From contig NZ_CP146022.1 in the NCBI RefSeq assembly GCF_036967205.1, positions 496,001 to 560,000 of the forward strand: a stretch of 64,000 nucleotides of DNA, written 5' to 3'. The position numbers and the translations under genes were made by a program. How positions within the stretch are numbered: the stretch's first letter is position 1; each line of letters starts with the position of its first letter. Under the pieces are notes generated by a model. The model did not search any database. It saw nothing but the letters and a program-made list of their open reading frames with translations, and had not been told where the DNA came from. Origin of the DNA: Streptomyces sp. Q6 (GTDB lineage Bacteria > Actinomycetota > Actinomycetes > Streptomycetales > Streptomycetaceae). Below are positions 17,321 through 25,805 of this stretch, one piece after another.

Positions 17321-20300
17321 ATGGAGAGTTCCGCTCGTCGCGGATGGCTGAGCTGTGAGGTGACGTGGTCGGTCGAGCCGGACGCGCTCGACCGGGTGCT
17401 GGCCGGCGGCGAGGCGGCCCGCTTCCTGGACCTCGCGGTCACGGGCGCCCAGACCATGCGGGTCCAGGTCACCTCCCGGGCCGCACGGATCGACCTGGAG
17501 TCGGCGACCCTGTTCGGCGAGGGCGTCACCCTCGTCGACGACGGCGAACGCATCCACTGCCTCGGGCACGGTCGCGGCGAGCGACTCGTCCTGGACCGCT
17601 CCTGGGTGCCGCGCGGCCGCTGCGAGGCACCCGTCGTGGTGGTCGACGGGCCGTACGTCGAGGACTGCCCGCTGGAGGACGGCCGCGCGGGCAAGGCCGT
17701 CTCCGTCGTCCTGCGCGAACCGGGCGCGCCGGAGCGCTATCGGCAGCAGGTGTTCGTCGATCCGGAGCGCCCCGCGCACGGGCTGACGGGGCGCGTGCTC
17801 GAACTCGTCCTCGGTGACGCGGGCGTGCACCGCCCCGGTGGCTATCCGATCGGGGAGGTCGCCGCTCTGGTGGCCGAGACCGGTGTACCGGTGGGCTGCG
17901 CGGTCGACGCGCTGGGCGCGACACCCGAGTACGTCCCCCACCGGCTCGGCGGGTTCCGTATCGACCGGTGGGACTCCGGTGAGGACGACGACCTCACCCG
18001 GCAGCCGGAGCGGCGCGCCGGTGCGCCCCGGGCAGACGTACGGGACGCACCCGTCGTCGCGCCGGCGTCGCGCCGGGACCCGGACACCGCTCCGGTGACC
18101 TCGCGGATGCTCCCCCGTGACGAGGAACTGCCGGGCCACGACCCCGAGGAGGTGAGGAAGCCGCCGCCCCCGCGGCAGACGACCGACGCGCCCCTCGGGC
18201 TGCTGATCGAGCAGCGCCTGCTGTCGGACCTGACGTCCGTCGTCAACCGGGCTCTGCGCCCGCTGGCCGGAGCGAGCTTCACCTTCTCCCCACGGTCCGC
18301 GACCGTCCCCTGGCTGGCGACGGCCCGGCAGGGCGTGCTGGCCCGCGAGACCGACAAGGTGAACCACACCTTCCCGCCCGGCCTCGACATCCTCGGCTTC
18401 TGTCTGCTGCACGACCTGGTCCCGCCGTCGCCGCTGGGCGGCTACGCGGGCCCCTCGGTCGACGTCCCCGGCTGGGGCACGATCCGCGGCCGGGGCCTGC
18501 TGGACCGCGAGGCGATGAAGGCGGCGAAGGCGGCGGTCACGACCGGGACGGTGCCCGCCGCGGTGCTCGCCCGGCTGCCCGCCGACGTCACGGCGGCGCT
18601 GACGGCTGCCGGCACCGACTGGACGCTGCTCACTCCCGAGCAGAAGCTCCAACTCGCGCACGCCACGCTCCTGGAGACGTCGGGGACGCTGGTCCTGCCC
18701 ACCCTGCCGAGCACGCTCCCGTTCAACGTGTCCGACATCATCGTCGGCGAACTGTCGTCCTACACCGCCACATGGGGCCTGCCCCGGGCCCCGGACGGCA
18801 GCTGTCCGTTGATCACCTCGATGACGTGCACGGGCCGGGGCATCTACGCCCGTCTCTCGTTGGGCTCCCTCGCCCTGTCCGGCAACGTCACCCGCAGCCT
18901 CGGCACGAGGTACTGGCTGGTCCTCGCCGCGAGCGCGCTGGTGCCGCTCCTCATGCCCGGCCTCGCCTGGGTGCTCGGGGTGCTCAGCTCCGCCGCCGCG
19001 TTCGTCGTCCTGGACGCGGCCAGGGCCCGCCTGCGGATCAGCGGCCTGACCGCGGACATCGCCCTGCGCCTGTCCCCCGACACCGGGGCGCGGATCCAGC
19101 CGACGATCACCGTCAGCTGCTCGGGCCGGGTCTCCGCCGACCTCACGTCGGCCGTACCGAGCGCCCTGCACCGGATCGTGGACCTGGTCCTCGAGGCCCT
19201 CGCCCGGATCGGCGGGCCCGTGCTCCAGATCCTCGGCTCCACGCTGGGCAGGACGCTCACCACGGCGCTGCGCGACCGCGTCGGCGGTTCCGCCGACCCC
19301 GCGACCCTCTTCGGGCTCGACGTGCCGCGGACCGGCGCGAGCGTCACCGGCGGCGGGAGCAGCTTCCTCTACGTCGAATCGCAGCTGGCGGCCCCTTCGG
19401 GGTACCCGGTGGCGCTGACGACGGTCCGCGAGGCCGGTCCCTCGCCGGTCCTGTCCGACGCGTCGCGGCTCGTGGCCGCCGACGGACGGCACTACGCCTC
19501 CGTGCTCAGCTCGGAGAACACCCTCAACGTGCTGCTCGCCGCGGCGCACCGGCGCGGCGAGTTCGGCGCCCGGCTCACCACCGGGCAGCAGGGGACGCTG
19601 CGGATGCTCACCCGGCCGCCCTTCACGCCGGTCTTCTCCGGCGGCGTCACGGTCGCGGCGCTCGCGCCCCCGCGTCTCACCCTGCAACGCGCGCTGCCCA
19701 CCGCGCCGACCCCGCACGGTGTGCTGCGCACGGAGTTCGCGCTGACCGTGCAGGACTCGAAGGAGACCTGGTCGCGGCTGCTGTTCACGGCGACGGCTCC
19801 GGCCCGCGTGGTGGCCGGTTCGGCCCCCGGGTCGACGACCCCGAAGATCGACCTGTTGAGCATGGCCGTCGCCCCGCTCGACGTGCTGGTCGACCAGGCG
19901 GGCACCACGGTGCAGGTCACGCGTGTACAAGCGGTGGACCTGGTACGCCAGACCATCACCGAGGAGGTCGAGGACGTCCGGGGCAAGAAGAAGACGAAGA
20001 CCTGGGTGGAGACCTACGAGCGGGAGATCGACCAGGCCCTCACCGCCTCCGAGGCCCAGGCGCTCGCGCCGCTCGCGGTCACGGCGGCGCGGTACGGCTT
20101 CGGCGGCGTGCGCGGGCTCGGCCGGCTGCCGTACCGGGACGGCGTCCGCGCCGACGGGGCGTTCGTCGACCCGAAGGACCCGGCCGCGGGGATCGATCCG
20201 GTCACCCGGCTCACGTACACCCTGACCGGCACCGATCCGGACGATCTGCCCAACCCCCGGCCCGGGTACGCGCTGGCGGATCTCGGCTTCCGGGACGGTC

Positions 20301-20428
20301 TCGCCTTCCACCACCTCTCGCTCGCCGGTCTCGCGGCGACGGCCGTGGACCCGACCCTGGAGCAGCTCCTCGTGGCGAACTGGGCGGCGCTGTTCTACGG
20401 GGCGCTGGGGGCGCCCGACTTCACCTGA
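17321..20428 (+). CDS. Large protein of unknown function with central hydrophobic region
   Basis: I do not recognise this 1035-aa protein. Residues 1-215 form a mixed alpha/beta part with several short beta-strand segments (MRVQVTSRAARIDLESATLF). A low-complexity Pro/Arg/Asp linker at ~215-285 separates it from the rest. A hydrophobic stretch (RYWLVLAASALVPLLMPGLAWVLGVLSSA in meaning, near residues 530-560) could be one or two membrane helices. It is flanked by long amphipathic segments (ISGLTADIALRLSP; HRIVDLVLEALARIGGPVL) that recall tubular lipid-binding (TULIP/P47-like) folds, a weak guess. A lysine-rich loop GKKKTKTW lies near 890. No signal peptide is visible. I chose ATG 17321 with GAGG eight bases upstream; an in-frame GTG at 17312 is possible. 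The 3' end overlaps the convergent gene by 34 bp. Confidence 0.7.
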   Translation: MESSARRGWLSCEVTWSVEPDALDRVLAGGEAARFLDLAVTGAQTMRVQVTSRAARIDLESATLFGEGVTLVDDGERIHCLGHGRGERLVLDRSWVPRGRCEAPVVVVDGPYVEDCPLEDGRAGKAVSVVLREPGAPERYRQQVFVDPERPAHGLTGRVLELVLGDAGVHRPGGYPIGEVAALVAETGVPVGCAVDALGATPEYVPHRLGGFRIDRWDSGEDDDLTRQPERRAGAPRADVRDAPVVAPASRRDPDTAPVTSRMLPRDEELPGHDPEEVRKPPPPRQTTDAPLGLLIEQRLLSDLTSVVNRALRPLAGASFTFSPRSATVPWLATARQGVLARETDKVNHTFPPGLDILGFCLLHDLVPPSPLGGYAGPSVDVPGWGTIRGRGLLDREAMKAAKAAVTTGTVPAAVLARLPADVTAALTAAGTDWTLLTPEQKLQLAHATLLETSGTLVLPTLPSTLPFNVSDIIVGELSSYTATWGLPRAPDGSCPLITSMTCTGRGIYARLSLGSLALSGNVTRSLGTRYWLVLAASALVPLLMPGLAWVLGVLSSAAAFVVLDAARARLRISGLTADIALRLSPDTGARIQPTITVSCSGRVSADLTSAVPSALHRIVDLVLEALARIGGPVLQILGSTLGRTLTTALRDRVGGSADPATLFGLDVPRTGASVTGGGSSFLYVESQLAAPSGYPVALTTVREAGPSPVLSDASRLVAADGRHYASVLSSENTLNVLLAAAHRRGEFGARLTTGQQGTLRMLTRPPFTPVFSGGVTVAALAPPRLTLQRALPTAPTPHGVLRTEFALTVQDSKETWSRLLFTATAPARVVAGSAPGSTTPKIDLLSMAVAPLDVLVDQAGTTVQVTRVQAVDLVRQTITEEVEDVRGKKKTKTWVETYEREIDQALTASEAQALAPLAVTAARYGFGGVRGLGRLPYRDGVRADGAFVDPKDPAAGIDPVTRLTYTLTGTDPDDLPNPRPGYALADLGFRDGLAFHHLSLAGLAATAVDPTLEQLLVANWAALFYGALGAPDFT

Positions 20429-22020
20429 GGGATCAGCGCGAGCGCCGTGTCGACGAGGGCGAGGTGGCTCGCCGTGCCCGGGGCGTTGCCGAGCCGCCGT
20501 CCGGTGCGCGGGTCCCAGCGTTCGGCGAGCAGGCCCACGTCGTTCCGGGCGTCGAGGACCCGCGCGAAGACCGCCTCCGCTTCTGCGCCGCGGCCCGCGT
20601 CCGCGAGGGCGCGGGCGCGGTGCAGCGCGTCGGCGACCCGCGGCGCGGGCTCCTGCGGCGGCGCGTCGAGGACGGCGCGCACGCGCGGATCCGTGTACGG
20701 AAGGAGGCCGAGTCGCGGCAGTACGAGGTAGGCGGGGTCCGGGAGCGCATGGTCCCCGCCGCTCCCGGATCGGGCCCGGACCGCCGCGGGCAGCCCGGGA
20801 TCCGTGGCGTCGGCCCGCCCGAGCAGCCCGGCGATCCGCCGCCCCCGGTCGAGCGCCACCCAGGCCAGCGCGTCCGCATGCCCCGCGGCCTGCGGCCCCT
20901 CCTCCCGCCAGGCCCGCTCCACCGCCCGGGTCAGCTCCGCCGCGAACCGGCCCGAGTCGAGCCGGGGCACCGGTAGCCGTGCGCGCAGCGCCAGGTGGAG
21001 GGCGTCGAGGACTTCCGCGTACGCGTCGAGTCGGGGGCGGTCCGTCGGCAGCAGGCCCCGCTCGCCCGCGATGCCGTACACGCTCCGCAGCGTGCTGCCC
21101 GGCTCTCCGGCCAGCGTGCGCAGCAGCCACTCCACACGCGCGCTCGCCTCGGCGCGCAGGCCGCAGCGGAGCAGGGTGGCGAGGCTCCCGCCGAAGCCGT
21201 CGAGACGGCAGACGCGACCGTCGCCGTCGTGCTCGCCTTCGGTGCCGTACGGCACCGAGGTCGTCGGCGCGGAGAGCACCGCGCCGGTCGGGGCGTGGGT
21301 GAGGGCTTTCCACGTCAGCAGGGAGCGCACGACGGCGGGCCGCCAGGGGCCCTGGTACGTGCAGTGCGCGACCCAGCGGCGCCAGAACCCGACGGTCTCC
21401 TTCAGGAGTGTCTGGGCGGGGACGGACAGCTCGGCGGGCGGTTCGGTGCGGTGCGAGGGCGCCCAGACCAGGGTGACGGCGCAGCTCTGGCCCGCCGTGA
21501 CGGTGGCGTCGAGGGTCGAGGTGCCGGTGGCGGCATCGAGCGTCTCGTCGCCCGGCCCCTCGCTGCGCACCCAGACCGCGTCGGGCCCCGCGACGGCGAC
21601 CGTGCACGGCCCGACCCGCCGCAGCCAGGGCACGATCCGCCCCTGGTGGAAGCGCAGGCGCAGGACGCCTCGGACCGGCACGGCTCCCCGCAGCCCCTCG
21701 ACCCGCCGCACGAGACAGGGGTGGGCGGCGCGTGGTGGCATGAAATCGGTGATCCGCACGGCACCCTGCGGCGTCTCCCAGACGGTGTCGAGTACCAGGG
21801 TGTCGGGTCGGTAGGCGCGGCGGTTGCAGCGGTCGGCGCCGCGCGGGGCGAGGCGCCAGAAGCCGTTGTCAGCGTCGCCGAGGAGGGCGGCGCAGGCGGC
21901 GGGCGAGTCGAAGCGGGGCAGGCACAGCCAGTCGACGGACCCGTCCCTGCCGATCAGCGCGGCAGTTTCCAGGTCCCCGAGGAGGGCGTGGTCGTCGAGG
22001 TCCTCGCCGCGAGGTTTCAT
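20395..22020 (-). CDS. GH15-family (glucoamylase/trehalase-like) protein, probably catalytically inactive
   Basis: About 541 aa. The N-terminal half follows actinobacterial GH15 proteins closely (HALLGDLETAALIGRDGSVDWLCLPRFDSPAA, then WETPQGAVRITDFMPP), as does the end (RNDVGLLAERWDPRTGRRLGNAPGTASHLALVDTAL). The catalytic half is shortened. Where the family has a NWDYRYCWLRDA-type motif this protein reads GDGRVCRLDGF. The GIWE segment with the general acid is absent, replaced by EEGPQAAGHADALAWVALDRG. The family removes glucose from alpha-glucans or cleaves trehalose; this copy likely does neither. Three in-frame ATG/TTG starts exist (22020, 22038, 22065). Family alignment favours 22020, but none has a good ribosome site. 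Confidence 0.8.
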   Translation of the reverse strand: MKPRGEDLDDHALLGDLETAALIGRDGSVDWLCLPRFDSPAACAALLGDADNGFWRLAPRGADRCNRRAYRPDTLVLDTVWETPQGAVRITDFMPPRAAHPCLVRRVEGLRGAVPVRGVLRLRFHQGRIVPWLRRVGPCTVAVAGPDAVWVRSEGPGDETLDAATGTSTLDATVTAGQSCAVTLVWAPSHRTEPPAELSVPAQTLLKETVGFWRRWVAHCTYQGPWRPAVVRSLLTWKALTHAPTGAVLSAPTTSVPYGTEGEHDGDGRVCRLDGFGGSLATLLRCGLRAEASARVEWLLRTLAGEPGSTLRSVYGIAGERGLLPTDRPRLDAYAEVLDALHLALRARLPVPRLDSGRFAAELTRAVERAWREEGPQAAGHADALAWVALDRGRRIAGLLGRADATDPGLPAAVRARSGSGGDHALPDPAYLVLPRLGLLPYTDPRVRAVLDAPPQEPAPRVADALHRARALADAGRGAEAEAVFARVLDARNDVGLLAERWDPRTGRRLGNAPGTASHLALVDTALALIPQVKSGAPSAP

Positions 22021-22042
22021 GATCCATAGAGGTTTCATGATC
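22011..22042. repeat. 14-bp direct repeat around the start codon of the GH15-like gene
   Basis: GAGGTTTCATGATC occurs at 22011-22024 and again at 22029-22042, each copy carrying an in-frame start codon on the reverse strand. The duplicate suggests a small tandem duplication that doubled the start region, and it makes the true start ambiguous. It lies in an unusually AT-rich stretch (about 22010-22130). Confidence 0.7.
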
Positions 22043-22195
22043 GAAAACGACGCCGCCGTACACAAAGCCGCACATCCAGGATAGGCTCACTTGTCCGTAT
22101 TGCGACATACTTAACTTTTGTCGATCGATGCGGACCGGACGCCCGCACCACCGGCCCTCACCGGCCACGGACTGCAACCGACTGGGGAACCCTCG

Positions 22196-22756
22196 ATGCG
22201 CGTACGTCACGTCACGGCGGCCACCGCGGCCGCGCTCGCCCTGACCGCACTCGCCGCCCCCGCCGCCCTCGCGGGACCGTCCGGCGCGATCTCCGCGGCC
22301 CTGCCCCGCTGCGCCGAGAACGATCTCACGGTGCGCGCGACCCCCTCCGACGACAACGACGGCGTCATCAAGCTGAGCGTGCGCAACAACGCGGCGAAGC
22401 CCTGCCTCGTCGACCGCGTCCCGACGATCACGTACGGCGACCTCGACGGCGCGGCCCTGCCCCTGCCGTCCATGCCGCACGCGGGACACAAACTGGGCGG
22501 CCACGACACCGCGTACGCGGCGGTCCGCTCACTGTCCGACTCCGACGACGCCGACGAGCAGGCCCGCACCGTCATGTTCGTGACCGTCACCGCGGTGCCC
22601 GATCACGACGGCCGCCGGTTCCAGGCCCTGACGCTCGGCGCACCCGCCGGGCTGCGGGTGTGGGAGCCGGTGACGACGCTGTGGCAGGACAGCCCGGCAC
22701 GGGCCGAGCAGGTGCTCCAGGAGGAGATCACGGGCCGGGGCGCGATCGCCGCGTAG
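22196..22756 (+). CDS. Secreted DUF4232-type protein
   Basis: A 186-aa protein with a Sec signal peptide: basic MRVRH, a hydrophobic core AATAAALALTALAAPAA and a cleavage site near ALAG. The mature part is a beta-sandwich of the DUF4232 type: RCAENDLTVRAT, IKLSVRNNAAKPCLVDRVPTITYGD, ARTVMFVTVTAV. Its two cysteines may form a disulphide. These proteins are abundant outside the cell in Streptomyces and their role is unknown. ATG 22196 follows TGGGGAA at suitable spacing. The gene is divergent from the GH15-like gene across an AT-rich 170-bp region and ends at a hairpin terminator. Confidence 0.82.
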   Translation: MRVRHVTAATAAALALTALAAPAALAGPSGAISAALPRCAENDLTVRATPSDDNDGVIKLSVRNNAAKPCLVDRVPTITYGDLDGAALPLPSMPHAGHKLGGHDTAYAAVRSLSDSDDADEQARTVMFVTVTAVPDHDGRRFQALTLGAPAGLRVWEPVTTLWQDSPARAEQVLQEEITGRGAIAA

Positions 22757-22810
22757 GGCATCCGGCGGGAAATCGCTTGCCCTGAAGGGCGCGGCCTTGA
22801 ACCGTGTCCC

Positions 22811-22843
22811 CGGGGCGCCCGTGCGCCACGCGCGGGCGCCCCG
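22811..22843. terminator. Bidirectional hairpin terminator
   Basis: A perfect 11-bp stem (22811-22821 with 22833-22843) and an 11-nt loop, between the convergent stops at 22756 and 22850. Confidence 0.8.
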
Positions 22844-22849
22844 TCGCCG

Positions 22850-23158
22850 TCATCGGGCGGCGGCGGTCTCCCTGATCACGGGTTCGAACTCCCGCCGGAC
22901 GTACGCGTCGAACGGCGCCGTCAGCGCGCCGTCGATCACCCGCCGCACCCCGTGCCCGGCCGCGAACTCCTTGAGCGCCGTGCGGGAGGCGGGCTCCACT
23001 CCCCCGCCGATGATCAGCACCCCGAACCCCTCGGCCTCCAACAGCTTCCTGGCCTCCTCGTCGCTGCTCACGCCTTCCGCGTCGAACCCGTCCGCGCGCA
23101 GCGTGGCCAGCACCTCCGTCACGCGGGAGGGCGTCCTTCCCAGCACCAGCGTCCTCAT
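22850..23158 (-). CDS. Small receiver-like hypothetical protein
   Basis: A 102-aa protein starting MRTLVLGRTPSRVTEVLATL, with an alternating alpha/beta pattern: LVLG strand, helix, DGFDAEGVS, a helix EEARKLLEAEG, then FGVLIIGGGV. This resembles a degenerate receiver or Rossmann-like fold. The Asp pocket of true response regulators is not present: the strand that normally carries the phospho-acceptor reads VLIIGGGVEP. GGAGAGG precedes the ATG at 23158. It is immediately downstream of a DUF5133 gene on the same strand and may be cotranscribed. Function unknown. Confidence 0.7.
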   Translation of the reverse strand: MRTLVLGRTPSRVTEVLATLRADGFDAEGVSSDEEARKLLEAEGFGVLIIGGGVEPASRTALKEFAAGHGVRRVIDGALTAPFDAYVRREFEPVIRETAAAR

Positions 23159-23233
23159 GGCCGTTCCTCTCCGGTACGTCGACCTCGGCGCACCCGAGCG
23201 TAGAAGCTCAACCACGCTTGAGGTCAAGGCCGA

Positions 23234-23479
23234 TCAACGGCGCAGCCGGTGCATCGCGGTGATGAGGGAGTCGTCGTGGACGCGGGCGCCGGGGAGGCGA
23301 TGGCGCGCCGCGACGACGGCGGCGTCGACGTCGGCCGTGCCGGTGGCGACGCAGAGCGAGTACGCGATGTCGTCCATGCGGCGCCGGGCCGCGGCGCCGC
23401 CCTCGTCGGCGTCCAGGGCGCTGAGCGTCTCGTACTCGCGGACACGGTCGGCCAGCAGGGCGGGGTGGGCCAGCAGCAT
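23234..23479 (-). CDS. DUF5133 protein
   Basis: An 81-aa protein beginning MLLAHPALLADRVREYETL, the hallmark of the Streptomyces DUF5133 family. These are small, mostly helical proteins of unknown role, often next to regulators. The core ARRRMDDIAYSLCVATGT (a conserved helix and Cys) and the end DDSLITAMHRLRR match the family in length and order. It lies 75 bp upstream of the receiver-like gene on the same strand. Confidence 0.8.
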   Translation of the reverse strand: MLLAHPALLADRVREYETLSALDADEGGAAARRRMDDIAYSLCVATGTADVDAAVVAARHRLPGARVHDDSLITAMHRLRR

Positions 23480-23579
23480 CAGAGGGATCCTCTCCCGGTG
23501 GGGACGGCGTGGTCACTCAGCACCCCGGCTGCCCCACCCGTCCCGCAGCAAACAGGCGGACGCGGATGGATCGCAGGGC

Positions 23580-24788
23580 TCAGGCGTGTGCGCGCTCGCC
23601 CAGCGCCACCACGACGGCGCCCGCCGCGCAGGCCGCGCCGAGGGCGCAGACGCCGGGCCAGCCGGCCGCCGCCCAGACCACCGAGGCGAGGGCGGAGCCG
23701 ACGGTGCCGCCGAGGAAGAAGCTGGTGCTGAACGCGGAGTTGACGCGGTTGCGGGCCTCGGGCCGCAGCCCGTAGATGACGGTCTGGCTGCTGTTGAGGA
23801 CGGCCTGCTGGCCGATGTTCAGGGCGACGACGCCGACCGCGAGCCAGAGCAGGGAGCGCTCCCCCGCGAGCAGGGTGAGCCAGCCGGCCAGGAGCAGGAC
23901 CGTCGCACCGCGGGTGACCGCTCGCACGTGCCCCCGGTCGCTGAGCCGCGCCGCGAACGTCATCGTCAGCACCCCGACGGCGCCGACGAGCCCGAACAGA
24001 CCGATCGCCGGTGCCGACCAGCGGAACGGAGCGCCGCTCAACAGGAAGGTGAGCGCGGTGAGTTGCGTGCTGTACGAGGCCAGCGACAGGGCGCCGAGCA
24101 GCGCGCGGCGGCGCAGCACCGGCTCCTCGCGCAGCAGGACGAGCGTGGAGCGCAGGAGGGCCGGGTAGCGCAGGTCGGCCATGACCGGCAGCCGCGGGAG
24201 ACGGCGGTGGAGGGTGAGGGCGGCGGCGGCCATGAGGACGGCGAGGACCGCGTACGGGGTGCGCCAGCCGCCGAGTTCGGACAGACCGCCCGCCGCGGTG
24301 CGGGCCAGCAGGCCGCCGAGCAGGACGCCCGACATGACGAGGGCGACGGCACGGCCCCGGTTCTCGGCGGTGGCGAGGCTCGCGGCGTGCGCGACGACGA
24401 CCTGCGCGCCGACGGAGGCGAGGGCGGTGAGGACCGTGCTCGCGAGGAGGACCGGACCACTGGGGGCGAGGGCCGACACGGCGAGGAAGAGGGCCGTGGC
24501 CGAGAAGAGGGTGACCGCGAGGCGGCGGCGGTCGACGACGTCGCCGAGCGGGACGAGGAGCATCAGGCCCAGCGCGTACCCGGCCTGCGAGGCGGTGACG
24601 AGCAGGCCGGTGAGCACGCTGCCCAGGTGGAGCTCGCGGGAGATGAGGTCGAGGAGCGGCTGGGCCACGTAGTTGCCCGCGCAGGACAGGCCGGTGGCGA
24701 CGGCCAGGAGGAGGAGCAGCCCACGGCGCGGCTCGACGCCCGTGTGCGGCTGGGGTGTTGTCCGGGTCGGTCCGGTCAGCTGGGTCAT
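23580..24788 (-). CDS. MFS transporter, 12 TM (YnfM/arabinose-efflux-like)
   Basis: A 402-aa 12-helix major-facilitator protein. It has LSCAGNYVAQPLLDLISREL (helix 1), GYALGLMLLVPLGDVVDRRRLAV (motif A as GDVVDRRR), and VMSGVLLGGLLARTAAGGLSELGGWR (helix 5, motif C-like). A second A-like motif AARLSDRGH begins the C-terminal half. It most likely exports a drug or metabolite. The gene is divergent from the LysR regulator with a 71-80 bp gap, the usual arrangement of a transporter and its activator. The substrate is not predictable. Confidence 0.88.
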   Translation of the reverse strand: MTQLTGPTRTTPQPHTGVEPRRGLLLLLAVATGLSCAGNYVAQPLLDLISRELHLGSVLTGLLVTASQAGYALGLMLLVPLGDVVDRRRLAVTLFSATALFLAVSALAPSGPVLLASTVLTALASVGAQVVVAHAASLATAENRGRAVALVMSGVLLGGLLARTAAGGLSELGGWRTPYAVLAVLMAAAALTLHRRLPRLPVMADLRYPALLRSTLVLLREEPVLRRRALLGALSLASYSTQLTALTFLLSGAPFRWSAPAIGLFGLVGAVGVLTMTFAARLSDRGHVRAVTRGATVLLLAGWLTLLAGERSLLWLAVGVVALNIGQQAVLNSSQTVIYGLRPEARNRVNSAFSTSFFLGGTVGSALASVVWAAAGWPGVCALGAACAAGAVVVALGERAHA

Positions 24789-24846
24789 GGGTTCAGCCTG
24801 CGGCCGCCCCTATTCATGAGTCCAACACATCCTTGTCATGCGAATG

Positions 24847-24861
24847 ATCGTGGAACACGAT
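24847..24861. promoter_or_regulatory. LysR-type box ATC-N9-GAT
   Basis: ATCGTGGAACACGAT is a perfect 6-3-6 inverted repeat of the T-N11-A class used by LysR regulators. It lies just before the LysR start. It overlaps an ATG at 24860, which argues that translation begins at 24869. It is probably the autoregulatory and MFS-regulatory site. Confidence 0.6.
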
Positions 24862-24868
24862 GGATCGT

Positions 24869-25759
24869 ATGGAGTTGCAGCAGATGCGGTACGTCGTCGC
24901 CGTCGCCGAGACGGGCGGGTTCACCCGGGCCGCCGAGCGCTGCCTGGTGGTGCAGTCGGCGCTGAGCCATCAGATCGGCAAGCTGGAGAAGGAGCTCGGG
25001 GCCCGGCTGTTCGAGCGGACCAGTCGGCGGGTGCGGCTGACCCCGGCGGGCGAGGCGTTCCTGCCGGCGGCGCGGCAGGCCCTGGAAGCGGCGGAACGGG
25101 CGCGGGCCGAGGTGGCGGCGGCGACCGGCGAGATCCGGGGCCGGCTACGGCTCGGGGCGATCACGACGGTCACGGCGGTGGACGTGCCGGGCCTGATGCG
25201 CGCCTATCACGCGGCGTACCCGCAGGTGGCGATGCGACTGGTGGACGGGATGAGCGAAGCGCTGCTGCACGGGGTGCGGGAGGGGACGCTCGACGTGGCG
25301 TTCCTGGGGGTGCAGCCCTCGTTCCGGACGGACGAACCGGGGCTCGGCAGCCGGACGCTGGTGGTGGACCGGCACGTGGTGGTCACGGCCCCGGAGCATC
25401 CGCTGGCCCGCGCGGTGGCGGACGGAGCGGCCGCGATGGTGCCTCTGGAGCGGCTGGCGGACGAGTCGTTCGTGGACTTCCCGGCGGGCCTCGCGGCGCG
25501 GGCACAGACCGACGAGGCCTTCGCGGCCGCCGGTCTGCGGCGCGAGGTGGCGTTCGAGGCGAAGGGGCTCGACTTCGTGGCCGACCTGGTGCGCGGCGGT
25601 CTCGGCATCGCTCTGCTGCCGTCGCGTCTGGTGCCCCGGCTGCCGCGGCTCGCGGTGGTGCCGGTGCGGGACGGCCCGGTGCGGGAGGAGCGGATGGTGT
25701 GGAGCGCGGCCCGCTGCTCCCCCGCGGCGGCCGCTTTCCTTGCCTCGGTGGGGAGTTGA
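24869..25759 (+). CDS. LysR-family transcriptional regulator
   Basis: A 296-aa regulator. The N-terminal winged helix-turn-helix MELQQMRYVVAVAETGGFTRAAERCLVVQSALSHQIGKLEKELGARLFERT is textbook LysR (residues 1-55). The periplasmic-binding-type effector domain follows with PGLMRAYHAAYPQVAMRL, HVVVTAPEHPLA and LVRGGLGIALLPSRL. I chose ATG 24869 over 24860 because the family starts at MELxQLRY and the earlier ATG overlaps the probable operator. Divergent to the MFS gene, which it is likely to control. Confidence 0.9.
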   Translation: MELQQMRYVVAVAETGGFTRAAERCLVVQSALSHQIGKLEKELGARLFERTSRRVRLTPAGEAFLPAARQALEAAERARAEVAAATGEIRGRLRLGAITTVTAVDVPGLMRAYHAAYPQVAMRLVDGMSEALLHGVREGTLDVAFLGVQPSFRTDEPGLGSRTLVVDRHVVVTAPEHPLARAVADGAAAMVPLERLADESFVDFPAGLAARAQTDEAFAAAGLRREVAFEAKGLDFVADLVRGGLGIALLPSRLVPRLPRLAVVPVRDGPVREERMVWSAARCSPAAAAFLASVGS

Positions 25760-25805
25760 GCGCGTCACGGCAGCCAGGGCTGCACCCGGGCGGCAGATGA
25801 ACGGG

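Noticed and set aside
17135-21607. A 1490-codon reverse-strand ORF
   Set aside because: Antisense to the unknown protein and the GH15-like gene with low-complexity composition and no ribosome site. GC-rich third-position bias explains it.
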